A stretch of 64,000 nucleotides of DNA from Shewanella sp. MR-4 (GTDB taxonomy: Bacteria > Pseudomonadota > Gammaproteobacteria > Enterobacterales > Shewanellaceae): NCBI RefSeq assembly GCF_000014685.1, contig NC_008321.1, forward strand, positions 434,001 through 498,000, in the 5' to 3' direction. Shown here in pieces: positions 19,298 to 28,702 of the stretch. Below the pieces are notes generated by a model. It was not told the DNA's origin. It saw only the letters and a program-made list of their open reading frames with translations, and did no database searches. How positions within the stretch are numbered: position 1 is the stretch's first letter; each line of letters starts with the position of its first letter. The translations under genes were made by a program, and so were the position numbers.

Positions 19298-20316
19298 TGG
19301 CTAAATCCTTCCAGCACAATTTTCCCAATCGCTTTGCCCGACTCTATTTGGGTATGGGCTTTTAGCAAATTCTGTGCATTGATGGTGCCGTAATGTTCAC
19401 CAAAGGTGCTTTGGAGTGTGCCTGCATCGATAAGTTCGGCGATACGATTCAGCAGGTGATGCTGGGCAATCATGTCTTCAGTTTGATACAGGCTGCGGGT
19501 AAACATAAGTTCCCAATGTAGTGACAGGCTTTTACGCTTAAGTTTCATTACATCTAAGGGGCCGACAGGATCGTCAATCAGCGCCAGCTTGCCTTGCGGT
19601 CTGAGGACTTTTACGATTTCGTCAAAATGTTTATCGGTTTGGGTCAGGCTAATCACATGGGTGACATCGGCAATATCCAACTTTGCCAGTTCCTGCGAGA
19701 GTGGCTGTTGGTGATTGATAACCTGATTAGCGCCTAACTTTTTCACCCAAGCGGCAGATTCTGGGCGTGATGCCGTGCCAATCACCTCGGCGCCTGTCAG
19801 TTTGACCGCAAGCTGAGTGATGATAGAACCTACGCCGCCTGCGGCACCTATAATCAAAATCCGCGCATTCGTGGCCGAGCCATCCTGAGGTAAGCCTAAA
19901 CGGTCAAACAGTAATTCCCAAGCCGTGATACTGGTTAGTGGCAGGGCGGCAGCCTGGGCATTGTTTAAGGTTTGAGGTTTATGGCCAACGACGCGCTCAT
20001 CCACTAACTGGTATTCGGCATAGCTGCCGCTGCGGCTAATATCGCCGGCATACCAGACTTCATCGCCCACCTTAAACAGGCTAACTTTATCCCCTACGGC
20101 TTTAACGACACCGACCGCATCCCAACCGAGGATTTTATATTCCCCTGCTGGAGCTGAGCTTGATATGCGGATTTTGGTATCGACGGGGTTAACGGATATG
20201 GCTTTCACCTCAACTAACAGGTCAAAACCTTGTGGTGTTGGTTCGGGTAAGGTGATGTTCTGTAATGCATTGGGTGCATCGATGGTTCCCGCGGTTTGAT
20301 AACCTATGGCTTTCAT
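19294..20316 (-). CDS. Zinc-less medium-chain dehydrogenase/quinone oxidoreductase family protein
   Basis: A 340-residue MDR protein: GroES-like N-terminal half (VEVKAISVNPVDTKIR, ILGWDAVGVVKAVG) and NADPH-binding Rossmann half with IIGAAGGVGSIITQLAVK and a GTASRPES turn. It lacks a structural-zinc cysteine cluster. These enzymes reduce quinones or enones with NADPH. It is cotranscribed with the ABM gene and divergent from a LysR regulator, which probably controls both. Confidence 0.88.
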   Translation of the reverse strand: MKAIGYQTAGTIDAPNALQNITLPEPTPQGFDLLVEVKAISVNPVDTKIRISSSAPAGEYKILGWDAVGVVKAVGDKVSLFKVGDEVWYAGDISRSGSYAEYQLVDERVVGHKPQTLNNAQAAALPLTSITAWELLFDRLGLPQDGSATNARILIIGAAGGVGSIITQLAVKLTGAEVIGTASRPESAAWVKKLGANQVINHQQPLSQELAKLDIADVTHVISLTQTDKHFDEIVKVLRPQGKLALIDDPVGPLDVMKLKRKSLSLHWELMFTRSLYQTEDMIAQHHLLNRIAELIDAGTLQSTFGEHYGTINAQNLLKAHTQIESGKAIGKIVLEGFSQ

Positions 20317-20433
20317 ATTCTTCCTCTATGGTGACTCGTGTCTGTACTTGTCAATGGCAACTATTGTGTGGAATATTAAAGCCTAGATAAACGGGGTAAA
20401 CTTTGTAATTTTTTCAAAGGATTTTTGAAAATC

Positions 20434-21351
20434 ATGCTGCTGAATGATCTCGCACTATTTGTTCGCGTTGCCGATTGCGGCAGTATTTCTGCAGCGGCTG
20501 CCGAGATGGAGCTTTCTGCGGCTTCGGCCAGTGCAGCGATTAAACGCCTAGAAAAACAGCTTGATACTAGTTTATTTGTGCGCACGACCCGTAGCCTTAG
20601 GTTAACCGCCCAAGGTGAGCGTTATCTAATCCATTGCCGCCGTGCCTTAAGTGATCTCGCCCTCGGAGAGCAGGCGATCGCCAGCGATAAAGGCAAGATA
20701 TCTGGCACCTTGAGCCTATCGGTTTCATCCGACTTTGGGCGCAACTTATTTGTCCCTTGGCTCGATGACTTCCTGTTAGATTTTCCGCAGCTACAAGTAC
20801 GTTTGCATTTAGGCGATAACATCAGCAGCTTTTACCACGACAAAATCGATGTCGCGGTGCGTTACGGTAAGCCGCAGGATTCAAATCAGGTCGCCTTCCC
20901 GATTTGTTCTGTTGATAGGGTGTTATGTGCTTCGCCTGAATATCTAGCAAAGTTTGGCAAACCCGAAACCTTAGAGCAGCTAACTCAACACAATTGCTTG
21001 TTTTATAAGTTAGATGATAGAACCCATGACCAATGGCAATTTGAACGGGATGGGCAAGAATTTAAAATCCGCGTCACGGGGAATCGTAGTGCGAACGATG
21101 CGGAAATTGCACGCCGCTGGGCAGTTGCAGGGAAGGGCTTAGTATTTAAATCGAGCCTAGATCTGGCTGAAGATATTATGGCGGGGCGCCTTGTGCCCTT
21201 GCTGCCTGAATATCGAGGAGAGGCGGTTAATCTATACTTAGTGTGCCCTGGGCGTGAGCATGTCACACCCGTCGTGCTATTGCTGCGCGAAATGCTTAGA
21301 CAACAGACCCAAACTTTAAGCCGTGCCTTGGTGGTGTATTTAAAATCTTAA
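20434..21351 (+). CDS. LysR-family transcriptional regulator
   Basis: A 305-residue LysR protein. The winged helix-turn-helix occupies the first 65 residues (LALFVRVADCGSISAAAAEM then ASAAIKRLEKQLDTSLFVR), followed by a substrate-binding domain of the CrgA/AaeR type ending PLLPEYRGEAVNLYLVCPGREHVTP. It is divergent from the MDR-ABM pair across about 110 bases and probably senses a substrate or product of that pair. A TTG three codons earlier, nearer AAGGA, is a possible start. Confidence 0.88.
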   Translation: MLLNDLALFVRVADCGSISAAAAEMELSAASASAAIKRLEKQLDTSLFVRTTRSLRLTAQGERYLIHCRRALSDLALGEQAIASDKGKISGTLSLSVSSDFGRNLFVPWLDDFLLDFPQLQVRLHLGDNISSFYHDKIDVAVRYGKPQDSNQVAFPICSVDRVLCASPEYLAKFGKPETLEQLTQHNCLFYKLDDRTHDQWQFERDGQEFKIRVTGNRSANDAEIARRWAVAGKGLVFKSSLDLAEDIMAGRLVPLLPEYRGEAVNLYLVCPGREHVTPVVLLLREMLRQQTQTLSRALVVYLKS

Positions 21352-21486
21352 ACGCAGTTTACACGCCATTTGAATTCAAACCTGATTTGAACCTTTGATG
21401 TTTAGCGATGAAGCGACGATGGCTATGCCCCGTTAAAGGCTGTTTAATGTCGGAGGATTCTGTTCGAGAAATGGCTAACAAAGCGC

Positions 21487-21514
21487 AATAAAAAAGCCGC
21501 ATTAAGCGGCTTTC
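21487..21514 (-). terminator. Intrinsic terminator of rho
   Basis: AAAGCCGC / GCGGCTTT with loop ATTAA. On the minus strand the arm runs into TTTTTTATTG. It lies about 20 bases beyond the rho stop. Confidence 0.82.
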
Positions 21515-21534
21515 CGTGGAAGATGGAGCTCGGA

Positions 21535-22800
21535 TTAAGACTTAGCGCGTTTCATTGCGGTGAAGAACTCTTCGTTGGTCTTAGTCATCGCCAGCTTATC
21601 GATCAGGAATTCCATTGCGCTGACTTCATCCATTGGATTTAAGATCTTACGCAGGATCCACATCTTTTGCAGTTCATCAGGCGTGGTCAGTTTTTCTTCG
21701 CGACGAGTACCACTGCGGTTGAAGTCAATCGCTGGGAATACGCGTTTTTCAGCGGCCTTGCGTGACAGATGCAGTTCTTGGTTACCAGTACCTTTAAACT
21801 CTTCGTAAATCACTTCGTCCATTTTCGAGCCGGTATCAACCAGTGCGGTAGCAATAATAGTTAAACTGCCGCCATTTTCGATGTTACGAGCCGCACCGAA
21901 GAAGCGCTTAGGACGGTGCAGGGCGTTTGCGTCCACACCACCAGTTAACACTTTGCCCGATGATGGGATAACAGTGTTGTAGGCGCGAGCCAAACGAGTG
22001 ATAGAGTCGAGTAGGATCACAACGTCTTTCTTGTGCTCAACTAAACGCTTGGCTTTTTCAATTACCATTTCAGCCACTTGTACGTGACGGCTGGCTGGTT
22101 CGTCGAAGGTTGATGCAATCACTTCGCCTTGAACTAGGCGTTGCATCTCGGTCACTTCTTCAGGACGTTCATCGATCAGCAGTACCATCAACACGACTTC
22201 AGGGTTGTTGTAGGTGATTGACTGAGCAATGTTTTGCAGTAATAAGGTTTTACCCGCTTTTGGTGGCGCGACGATCAGACCGCGTTGGCCCTTACCGATA
22301 GGAGAGCATAAATCCAGAATACGGGCAGTGATGTCTTCAGTAGAGCCATTACCACGCTCCATACGCATACGTTCTTCTGCGTGGAGTGGGGTTAAGTTTT
22401 CAAAGAGGATTTTGTTGCGAGAGTTTTCGGGTTTATCGAAGTTAACTTCGTTAACTTTTAGCAGGGCAAAATAACGTTCACCTTCTTTCGGTGGGCGAAT
22501 CTTACCAAAAATGGTGTCGCCCGTTCGCATGTTAAAGCGGCGAATTTGGCTTGGTGATACATAAATATCGTCAGGGCCAGCTAAGTAAGATCCATCTGCA
22601 CTACGTAAGAAACCGAATCCGTCTTGGAGTATTTCTAATACACCGCCACCGAAAATGTCTTCGCCACTTTTGGCGTGGGCTTTAAGAATAGAGAAAATAA
22701 TGTCCTGCTTGCGAGCACGGGCCATATTTTCGAGTTTCATATTTTCGGCTAGCGAGACTAGGTCGGATATCGGCGTGTCTTTTAATTCAGTTAAGTTCAT
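21535..22800 (-). CDS. rho: Transcription termination factor Rho
   Basis: Rho is the hexameric RNA helicase that ends transcription at C-rich rut sites. The 421-residue protein has the N-terminal cold-shock fold with GFGFLRS, the Walker A GLIVAPPKAGKTLLLQ, the Walker B VVILLDSITRLARAYN and the secondary RNA-site GSGKVLTGGVDANAL region. Length matches E. coli (419). It lies downstream of trxA on the same strand, as in E. coli. Confidence 0.98.
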   Translation of the reverse strand: MNLTELKDTPISDLVSLAENMKLENMARARKQDIIFSILKAHAKSGEDIFGGGVLEILQDGFGFLRSADGSYLAGPDDIYVSPSQIRRFNMRTGDTIFGKIRPPKEGERYFALLKVNEVNFDKPENSRNKILFENLTPLHAEERMRMERGNGSTEDITARILDLCSPIGKGQRGLIVAPPKAGKTLLLQNIAQSITYNNPEVVLMVLLIDERPEEVTEMQRLVQGEVIASTFDEPASRHVQVAEMVIEKAKRLVEHKKDVVILLDSITRLARAYNTVIPSSGKVLTGGVDANALHRPKRFFGAARNIENGGSLTIIATALVDTGSKMDEVIYEEFKGTGNQELHLSRKAAEKRVFPAIDFNRSGTRREEKLTTPDELQKMWILRKILNPMDEVSAMEFLIDKLAMTKTNEEFFTAMKRAKS

Positions 22801-22958
22801 GTTGGGGATCTTGTGTTACGCGACAAAGCTTACCGCGATCAATCAGTAAAGTTTGTGATTCAGGATAGTGATTGACGAGCGAGAAGTGGTTTAGTTAGAA
22901 AGAATCTGGTTATTAAAGTAGCACTAACAAAGCGGGGCGTCCAGAAATTTAGGGGTAT

Positions 22959-22989
22959 TCCGGCACAATTAATTAAAGCTTGTGCCGGA
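22959..22989. repeat. Inverted repeat between trxA and rho
   Basis: TCCGGCACAA / TTGTGCCGGA, a perfect 10-bp stem with an 11-base AT-rich loop, 22 bases beyond the trxA stop. There is no T-run on the minus strand, so it is not a standard terminator. It may process or stabilise the trxA 3' end or act in the rho leader, which is autoregulated in E. coli. Confidence 0.55.
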
Positions 22990-23011
22990 GGTCACTCATA
23001 GCGACAACAAA

Positions 23012-23338
23012 TTAGATTTGTGCGTCGATAAACTCTTTTAATTGAGTTTTAGACAGTGCGCCAACTTTGGTCGCAGCTAATTCACCGTTCTTGAACAACA
23101 GTAAAGTTGGGATACCACGAACGCCATATTTCGCTGGAGAAACGTTGTTTTGGTCAACGTTTAGTTTAGCGATAGTTACACGACCTGCGTACTCTTCGGC
23201 AACGTCGTCAAGGATTGGCGCGATCATTTTGCATGGACCACACCATTCAGCCCAGAAGTCTACCAATACTGGTAAATCGGCCTTTAATACGTCGTTTTCG
23301 AAGCTGTCGTCGCTCAGGTATATAATTTTATCGCTCAT
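23012..23338 (-). CDS. trxA: Thioredoxin 1
   Basis: A 108-residue cytoplasmic disulphide reductase with the active site WCGPCKM and the conserved cis-proline segment VRGIPTLLLFKNGE. The ATG at 23338 follows GGAG and gives the usual N-terminus MSDKIIYLSDDSFEND. It is upstream of rho and divergent from rhlB, the same layout as in E. coli. Confidence 0.97.
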   Translation of the reverse strand: MSDKIIYLSDDSFENDVLKADLPVLVDFWAEWCGPCKMIAPILDDVAEEYAGRVTIAKLNVDQNNVSPAKYGVRGIPTLLLFKNGELAATKVGALSKTQLKEFIDAQI

Positions 23339-23490
23339 GATGTTCTCCAGTTTGGTTGCCATTGCTGGTTTGTTAATGGCTTACCATGTATATTGGGGCT
23401 GAAAAATAGCTTTTCAAGTTACCTTTTTACAATGTGGCTATTTCAAACGATCGAGTATCTTATTGCAACCCCAAATGGTATGCTTGCGCT

Positions 23491-24810
23491 ATGAGCCAAA
23501 CACATTTATCTAATCAAAAATTTGCCGACCTTCCTCTACATCCAGAGGTAAAACAGGCCCTTGCCGAAAACGGCTTCGAATTTTGTACGCCAATTCAGGC
23601 GTTATCATTACCCGTATTACTTCAATCAAAAGATATCGCCGGCCAAGCTCAAACGGGCACAGGTAAGACAATGGCGTTTTTGGTTGCCACATTTAACCAT
23701 TTATTATCGACGCCAATTCCTGAAAACCGTCAGCTTAATCAGCCGCGCGCCATCATTATGGCCCCAACTCGCGAGCTGGCGATTCAAATTGCAAAAGACG
23801 CGATTCTACTTGCCAAGCATACTCACTTAAAGGTGGGGATTGTTTACGGTGGCGAGAGTTATGATGTTCAGCGTAAAGTACTCGATCAAGGTGTTGATAT
23901 CTTAATCGGGACGACTGGACGTATTATTGACTATGTGCGTCAGGGCATTATTAGCTTAAATGCGATCCAAGCCGTAGTGTTAGACGAAGCCGATCGCATG
24001 TTCGACCTCGGTTTTATCAAGGACATTCGTTTCCTGTTCCGACGTATGCCCAATGCCGATCAGCGTCTGAACATGCTGTTCTCGGCGACACTTTCGATGA
24101 AGGTGCAGGAACTTGCCTATGATCATATGAATGATCCTGTGAAAGTCGAAATTGCCCCAGAAGAAAAAACCTCCAAGAACATCAAAGAAGAAATTTTCTA
24201 TCCCTCCCAAGAAGATAAAATTCGTTTACTGCTGACATTGATTGAAGAAGATTGGCCCGAGAAGGCCATTGTTTTTTCAAACACTAAGCACAGCTGTGAG
24301 AACCTATGGTCTTGGCTTGAAGGGGATGGACATCGCGTTGGTTTGCTGACGGGTGATGTACCGCAGAAGAAACGTATTCGTATCCTGGAGCAATTTACTC
24401 AAGGCCAACTAGATATTCTGGTCGCGACCGATGTTGCTGCACGTGGACTACATATCTCCGATGTTTCTCATGTCTACAATTATGATTTACCTGATGATTG
24501 TGAGGACTATGTTCATCGTATCGGTCGTACGGGCCGTGCGGGTAACAAAGGCGTATCTGTTAGTTTCGCCTGTGAAGAATACGCACTGAATCTGCCTGCG
24601 ATTGAAAGCTATATCAATCACTCCATTCCTGTGAGTAATTATGACCGTGATGCGCTGCTGGATGATATTCCACCGCCGGTTAAAATTCATCGCAAACACC
24701 CCGCTGGGGCGCGCAATTTACGTGAGCGCTCTGGAGCTGGTCGACCTCAAGGTGCCCATCGCAGTGGTGGCCGTCCACCTCGTCATGACAGGACGCGTAG
24801 ACAGCCGTAA
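23491..24810 (+). CDS. rhlB: ATP-dependent RNA helicase RhlB
   Basis: A 439-residue DEAD-box helicase that unwinds RNA for the degradosome (binds RNase E in enterobacteria). The motifs are AQTGTGKT (I), PTRELAIQ (Ia), DEAD in [13 protein letters not shown] (II), SAT (III), and [10 protein letters not shown] (VI). The C-terminal 40 residues are basic and Arg/Gly-rich ([14 protein letters not shown]) and likely bind RNA. The ATG at 23491 fits the family start. It is immediately followed by gppA with no gap. Confidence 0.96.
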
Positions 24811-25737
24811 ATGCCAACACCCGCTTATGCCGCCATTACTTTAGGCTCTAACAGTTTTAATATGCTGATCGCTAAGACAAAAGGCGGTCGGCCACATATT
24901 ATTGCTAAATATAAGCGTAAGGTTAGGTTGGCAGAAGGCATTGGTGAAGATGGCCATTTAACTACGGAAGTGATGCAGCGTGGCTTAGATTGCCTAGCGA
25001 TGTTTGCTCAAATGTTAGCGCTGCATAAGATCCATCCAAATCATGTCGCTGTGATTGCTACGGCGACACTGCGTACCATCAATAACGCCGATGAGTTTAA
25101 TCAGAAGGCGATCCCACTCCTAGGCCATCCTATTGAAATTATTTCGGGGATGCGTGAGGCCGAGCTGATTTATCAAGGCATGGTGGCGACTACTTGTGGC
25201 CAAGGTCGACGGTTAGTCATTGATATTGGTGGCGCCAGTACCGAGTTTATTATCGGTGATGGTCATCAAGTTCAGTTTAAGACTAGTTTACCTATGGGCA
25301 GCGTGACTTTTAATCGTCGTTTCTTTAGCAACGCTCCGTTGCAAGAGCTCGATTTTGAAGATGCCAAGCAGGAAGTGTTGGAAGTCTTAGGTGAACATAG
25401 ACAAAGGTTAAAAGACTTAGGATGGCACTGTGTCGTTGGCGCTTCTGGTGCGGTGCAATCAGTGGTCGAAGTCTTAATGCACCGTAAGTTGTCTGAAACC
25501 ATTACCTTAGCCGTGCTGACACAGCTTAAAGCGGAAATCCTTGCCGAAGAAGATGCGAGTCTTGCGGGGATTATCGGCCTAAGCGCCGAACGCGCACCGA
25601 CATTTGCCGCTGGGGTGGCGATTTTACTCGCGCTCTTTGAACTATTGGGAATTGAGCAGTTGGCGCTATCGGGCGGCGCATTGCGTGAGGGCGTGTTAGT
25701 CATGCTGGCACAGCGGATTTTAGAAGAAGCAATTTAA
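24811..25737 (+). CDS. gppA: Ppx/GppA family phosphatase (single-domain form)
   Basis: A 308-residue ASKHA-fold phosphatase. It has the phosphate loops LGSNSFNMLIAK and IDIGGASTEFIIG, and the ATATLRTINNADEF segment that places it with Ppx/GppA. Members hydrolyse pppGpp to ppGpp or inorganic polyphosphate. The protein lacks the C-terminal HD-like half of E. coli GppA (494 residues), so substrate choice cannot be told. Its start codon directly follows the rhlB stop, so the two are cotranscribed. Alternative: a short exopolyphosphatase. Confidence 0.88.
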   Translation: MPTPAYAAITLGSNSFNMLIAKTKGGRPHIIAKYKRKVRLAEGIGEDGHLTTEVMQRGLDCLAMFAQMLALHKIHPNHVAVIATATLRTINNADEFNQKAIPLLGHPIEIISGMREAELIYQGMVATTCGQGRRLVIDIGGASTEFIIGDGHQVQFKTSLPMGSVTFNRRFFSNAPLQELDFEDAKQEVLEVLGEHRQRLKDLGWHCVVGASGAVQSVVEVLMHRKLSETITLAVLTQLKAEILAEEDASLAGIIGLSAERAPTFAAGVAILLALFELLGIEQLALSGGALREGVLVMLAQRILEEAI

Positions 25738-25757
25738 CCTCAAATCCATTTTAAAAT

Positions 25758-25796
25758 AATAAAGGCCGCGAAGTTTACACTTGGCGGCCTTTATAT
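25758..25796. terminator. Bidirectional terminator between gppA and the thioredoxin-like gene
   Basis: AATAAAGGCCGC / GCGGCCTTTATATT with a 14-base loop, between convergent genes. Confidence 0.75.
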
Positions 25797-25810
25797 TTAG
25801 CGACTCGAGA

Positions 25811-26347
25811 TTACTTTAATATCTCGACTAAATCTTTTTCGAGCGAGACGGTTGGGCGTTCAACGATACGGCCAATTTCCTTACCTTGCTGTAGCACGAT
25901 AATGGTTGGAATACGCTTAAACTCGTATTTTGCCGCCAGCCCTTCGGGATCTTGCTTGCTGCGATCAACCCCAATATAAGTCACTTTGATATTGGGGTTA
26001 GCCACTTCTTCCATAATGCGAATAAAGCGTGGTGTTTCGCGATGGCAGTCTGGGCACCAAGTGCCGATGATGACCACGATTTCGGTTGGCTCAGCGATGT
26101 TCTTAAGAGGGGCTAAGGATGCTGTATCCACCTGATAGCTCTTGTAGCCCTCTGCAAACTCATTGAGATCTTTTACTAAATGTTGCGCTTCAACTACACC
26201 AGTTAAAATCACTTCTTGTTTCTCCTCGCTGCAGGTGGCAATCAAGCCCTGTTGTTGCTCTTCAAAGCCACAGCCGCCATTTGCCAGTACCTGGCAACTA
26301 AAAAATAACGCGGTCGTGGCGAGTAATGCTTTAACGTTATTGTGCAT
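25811..26347 (-). CDS. Periplasmic thioredoxin-like protein
   Basis: A 178-residue secreted thioredoxin-fold protein. The signal peptide (ALLATTALFFSCQVLANG) ends near residue 24. The redox site is CPDC in GTWCPDCHRETPRFIRIME. A cis-proline segment lies at FKRIPTIIVLQQGKEIG. Two further cysteines near the mature N-terminus (GGCGFEEQ, IATCSEE) may form a second disulphide. Its substrate is unknown; the CPxC type could reduce or isomerise periplasmic disulphides. I chose the ATG at 26347, behind AGGGC. Confidence 0.82.
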   Translation of the reverse strand: MHNNVKALLATTALFFSCQVLANGGCGFEEQQQGLIATCSEEKQEVILTGVVEAQHLVKDLNEFAEGYKSYQVDTASLAPLKNIAEPTEIVVIIGTWCPDCHRETPRFIRIMEEVANPNIKVTYIGVDRSKQDPEGLAAKYEFKRIPTIIVLQQGKEIGRIVERPTVSLEKDLVEILK

Positions 26348-26495
26348 GATATGCCCTCGAAATCGAAGAAGAATAATGAGATTGCATTCAAACACTAATT
26401 TGCGTTTTCTAAAAGTTGCGAATGAATTTGCTGCAACCCAGATCACGTCTTGCTAATGTAAAATCTAAATCTTGTCCGCTAAATACAGGTTTTAG

Positions 26496-26894
26496 TTACT
26501 GGGCTTGCTCTAATAATTTGGTCAGAATGGGCTTATTGGCATCGGGGAAATCGTATTGGCTTAGCTCATGTTTATTGACCCAAGCAATCTGTTGCCCTTC
26601 AAGCCCTTGCGCCTCTCCCGTAAATTCACTCACAGTGTGAATATCGAGTAACACTTGTTTATCGGGATAATCGTAGCTTAGCGCCATAAAAGGTTCGCTT
26701 GTGCTGACGATTAAAGCAACTTCTTCTTTTAGCTCACGAATTAAGGCTTGGGTGACTGTTTCGCCCTGTTCGACTTTACCGCCTGGGAATTCCCACTTGC
26801 CGCCTTGATGCAAATGCTCTGGGCGCTTAGCGAGTAGGATTTGCCCGCTAGGGTTGAGGATAATGCCGACGGCAACATGAATGCGTTTTGTCAT
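26496..26894 (-). CDS. mutT: 8-oxo-dGTP pyrophosphatase MutT
   Basis: A 132-residue Nudix hydrolase that removes 8-oxo-dGTP from the nucleotide pool. The Nudix box reads GGKVEQGETVTQALIRELKEE. The glycine near its end is replaced by alanine (EEVAL instead of EEVGI), a mild change that leaves the metal-binding glutamates. The N-terminus MTKRIHVAVGIILN and the order mutT-yacG-zapD-coaE agree with MutT. Confidence 0.93.
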   Translation of the reverse strand: MTKRIHVAVGIILNPSGQILLAKRPEHLHQGGKWEFPGGKVEQGETVTQALIRELKEEVALIVSTSEPFMALSYDYPDKQVLLDIHTVSEFTGEAQGLEGQQIAWVNKHELSQYDFPDANKPILTKLLEQAQ

Positions 26895-26938
26895 AAAATT
26901 CTGCTTATAAAGAACTGAAACGGGCTAATTATTGAGGC

Positions 26939-27148
26939 TTATTCTTTAAAGAAACTCTCTTCGTCGTAACCGAGTTCATCTAACGCGTCGAGGTCAAACT
27001 CAGATTTGACGGGAATAGCATGTTTTTCGGAGGCCCAATCACCTAGGTCAATCATCTTGCAGCGCTCGCTACAAAAAGGTTTGAATTCCGATTGGGGTAC
27101 CCATTCTACTGGGGTTTTACAAATAGGACAGTTGACGGTTAATGGCAT
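26939..27148 (-). CDS. yacG: DNA gyrase inhibitor / zinc protein YacG
   Basis: A 69-residue zinc-ribbon protein with CPICKTPVEW and CSERCKMIDLGDW, giving four cysteine ligands. E. coli YacG binds GyrB and inhibits gyrase. The acidic C-terminus (DELGYDEESFFKE) is typical. ATG at 27148 starts MPLTVNCPIC. The gene is part of the coaE-zapD-yacG-mutT string. Confidence 0.93.
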   Translation of the reverse strand: MPLTVNCPICKTPVEWVPQSEFKPFCSERCKMIDLGDWASEKHAIPVKSEFDLDALDELGYDEESFFKE

Positions 27149-27270
27149 AATAGACTTCTCCTTAGCAGTCGACTGAGTGAACAAAGGAATCGCTGAGTAT
27201 CAAAGCGTGCCAAGAGCGGCAAGTGACGGCTTAACTCTGCAGAAACATAGAAGTCGTTAGTGTAAAGGCT

Positions 27271-28005
27271 TCAGGCACAGGTCGCTAGTAAGAATTCGAT
27301 GCTACGGTCGGAATGGCGTTGTTGGTCGAATTGGACAAAGTGGATAGCGTAGCGATTTCGATGACCACTGATGGTGGGGTAGCAGCCGTGGGCGGCATCG
27401 ACTCTGACTCTTACTAGTGAGAGTGCTTGAGCACTATCTCCCTGGTAGAAACCAGCGTGTGCGGTGGCATTATCGAAATGGGCGGTGCTGCGGGTAAGTT
27501 GGAGTAAAAGCGTGATGGGAGTGAGAAGGGGATCAAAATGGCTGATCCAAGCTTGGTAGTCCTGTTGTCTTTCTTCCCAAGGTTTAGCAAGCCAAAAATG
27601 CAGTTGGGGAAGGTCGAAGTTGCAGCAGGCGCCTGGCATGCCAAAACGCTGTCGCAAGGCAGAGAGAAAGCGGTCTTGTTTGAGTTGACTACCACAGCGC
27701 TCAGGGCGTTGTAATTGCTCTCTGGCTTGCGTCAATGATTGAATGTAAAACTCAATCTGTTCGCTATCGACATGGTCAAGCTCTTGCCATTTACCCAGTT
27801 GTAGCAGATTGCGCTCGATATCTTTAAGGACTTCATTGCGATAATCGCAACGCTCGGATAATTCGCACAGGGAGAAAAGAGGGTAGAAACATCTATGCTG
27901 GTGGTCGTGATTTAGATTATTACCGAGCTGTTTATTGAGATATTCGAGGCGCAAATAGCTGCGAATCTTCTCATTTAATGGCTGTTCGTAAACTAAGTCA
28001 GTCAT
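27271..28005 (-). CDS. zapD: Cell division protein ZapD
   Basis: ZapD bundles FtsZ protofilaments at the division ring. The 244-residue protein has the family N-terminus VYEQPLNEKIRSYLRLEYL and the helical first half, then the beta-rich second half with CNFDLPQLHFWLAKP. Length fits E. coli (247). Its start overlaps the end of coaE by 8 bases, so translation is probably coupled. Confidence 0.95.
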   Translation of the reverse strand: MTDLVYEQPLNEKIRSYLRLEYLNKQLGNNLNHDHQHRCFYPLFSLCELSERCDYRNEVLKDIERNLLQLGKWQELDHVDSEQIEFYIQSLTQAREQLQRPERCGSQLKQDRFLSALRQRFGMPGACCNFDLPQLHFWLAKPWEERQQDYQAWISHFDPLLTPITLLLQLTRSTAHFDNATAHAGFYQGDSAQALSLVRVRVDAAHGCYPTISGHRNRYAIHFVQFDQQRHSDRSIEFLLATCA

Positions 28006-28615
28006 GGGCGTTATGATTACCGGATAATTGTAAATAGCGTTGGTGCAATGCTTGCACCTCTTGCTTTAGTTTTGATATCTCTCCCTGATTATCAATAATA
28101 TCGTCGGCTCTAGCGAGTTTGTCACCGCGACTACATTGGCTATTAATGATGTTATTTACCTGAGTGGCGTCCACATTGTCCCGATTTACGGTACGGCTTA
28201 CTTGCAACTCCGGCGAAATATCCACCACTAAAGTCCGATTGACTAACCTATCTAACCCGTTCTCAAATAGCAAGGGCACAACCATAATTACATAGTCTGA
28301 GGTGGCATTTTCAACTTGAAAAAGCATTTCTTGGCGGATCATAGGGTGGAGCAACTGATTCAACCATTGGCGTTCTTGCTCATTGCTAAAAACCCGTTGC
28401 CGCAGTTTTGCGCGGTCAAGCTCACCAGTCTCGGTTAATATTTCAGTGCCGAAGTGAGCGATAATTGCTTGAAGTCCTTTTGAGCCTTTCGCGACCACTT
28501 CGCGAGCGACTACATCGGCATCGACTAAATCGACACCTTCTTCGGCAAATAAATTGGCAACGGTAGTTTTACCGCTACCAATGCCACCCGTTAGGCCTAC
28601 GACAAATTTGGACAT
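27998..28615 (-). CDS. coaE: Dephospho-CoA kinase
   Basis: CoaE adds the 3'-phosphate in the last step of coenzyme A synthesis. The 205-residue P-loop kinase begins MSKFVVGLTGGIGSGKTTVA. It has the VDADVVAREVV substrate segment and VVPLLFENGL. I chose the ATG at 28615, which puts the P-loop at the usual distance. It follows pilD and overlaps zapD. Confidence 0.96.
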   Translation of the reverse strand: MSKFVVGLTGGIGSGKTTVANLFAEEGVDLVDADVVAREVVAKGSKGLQAIIAHFGTEILTETGELDRAKLRQRVFSNEQERQWLNQLLHPMIRQEMLFQVENATSDYVIMVVPLLFENGLDRLVNRTLVVDISPELQVSRTVNRDNVDATQVNNIINSQCSRGDKLARADDIIDNQGEISKLKQEVQALHQRYLQLSGNHNAHD

Positions 28616-28702
28616 AAGATTCTCGTATAGATGATGATCTTCATCGATTCGGACTATCCCGCACAACCTAGGCGCTAAAGATTAAAGAGGCGCATCCAGT
28701 TT

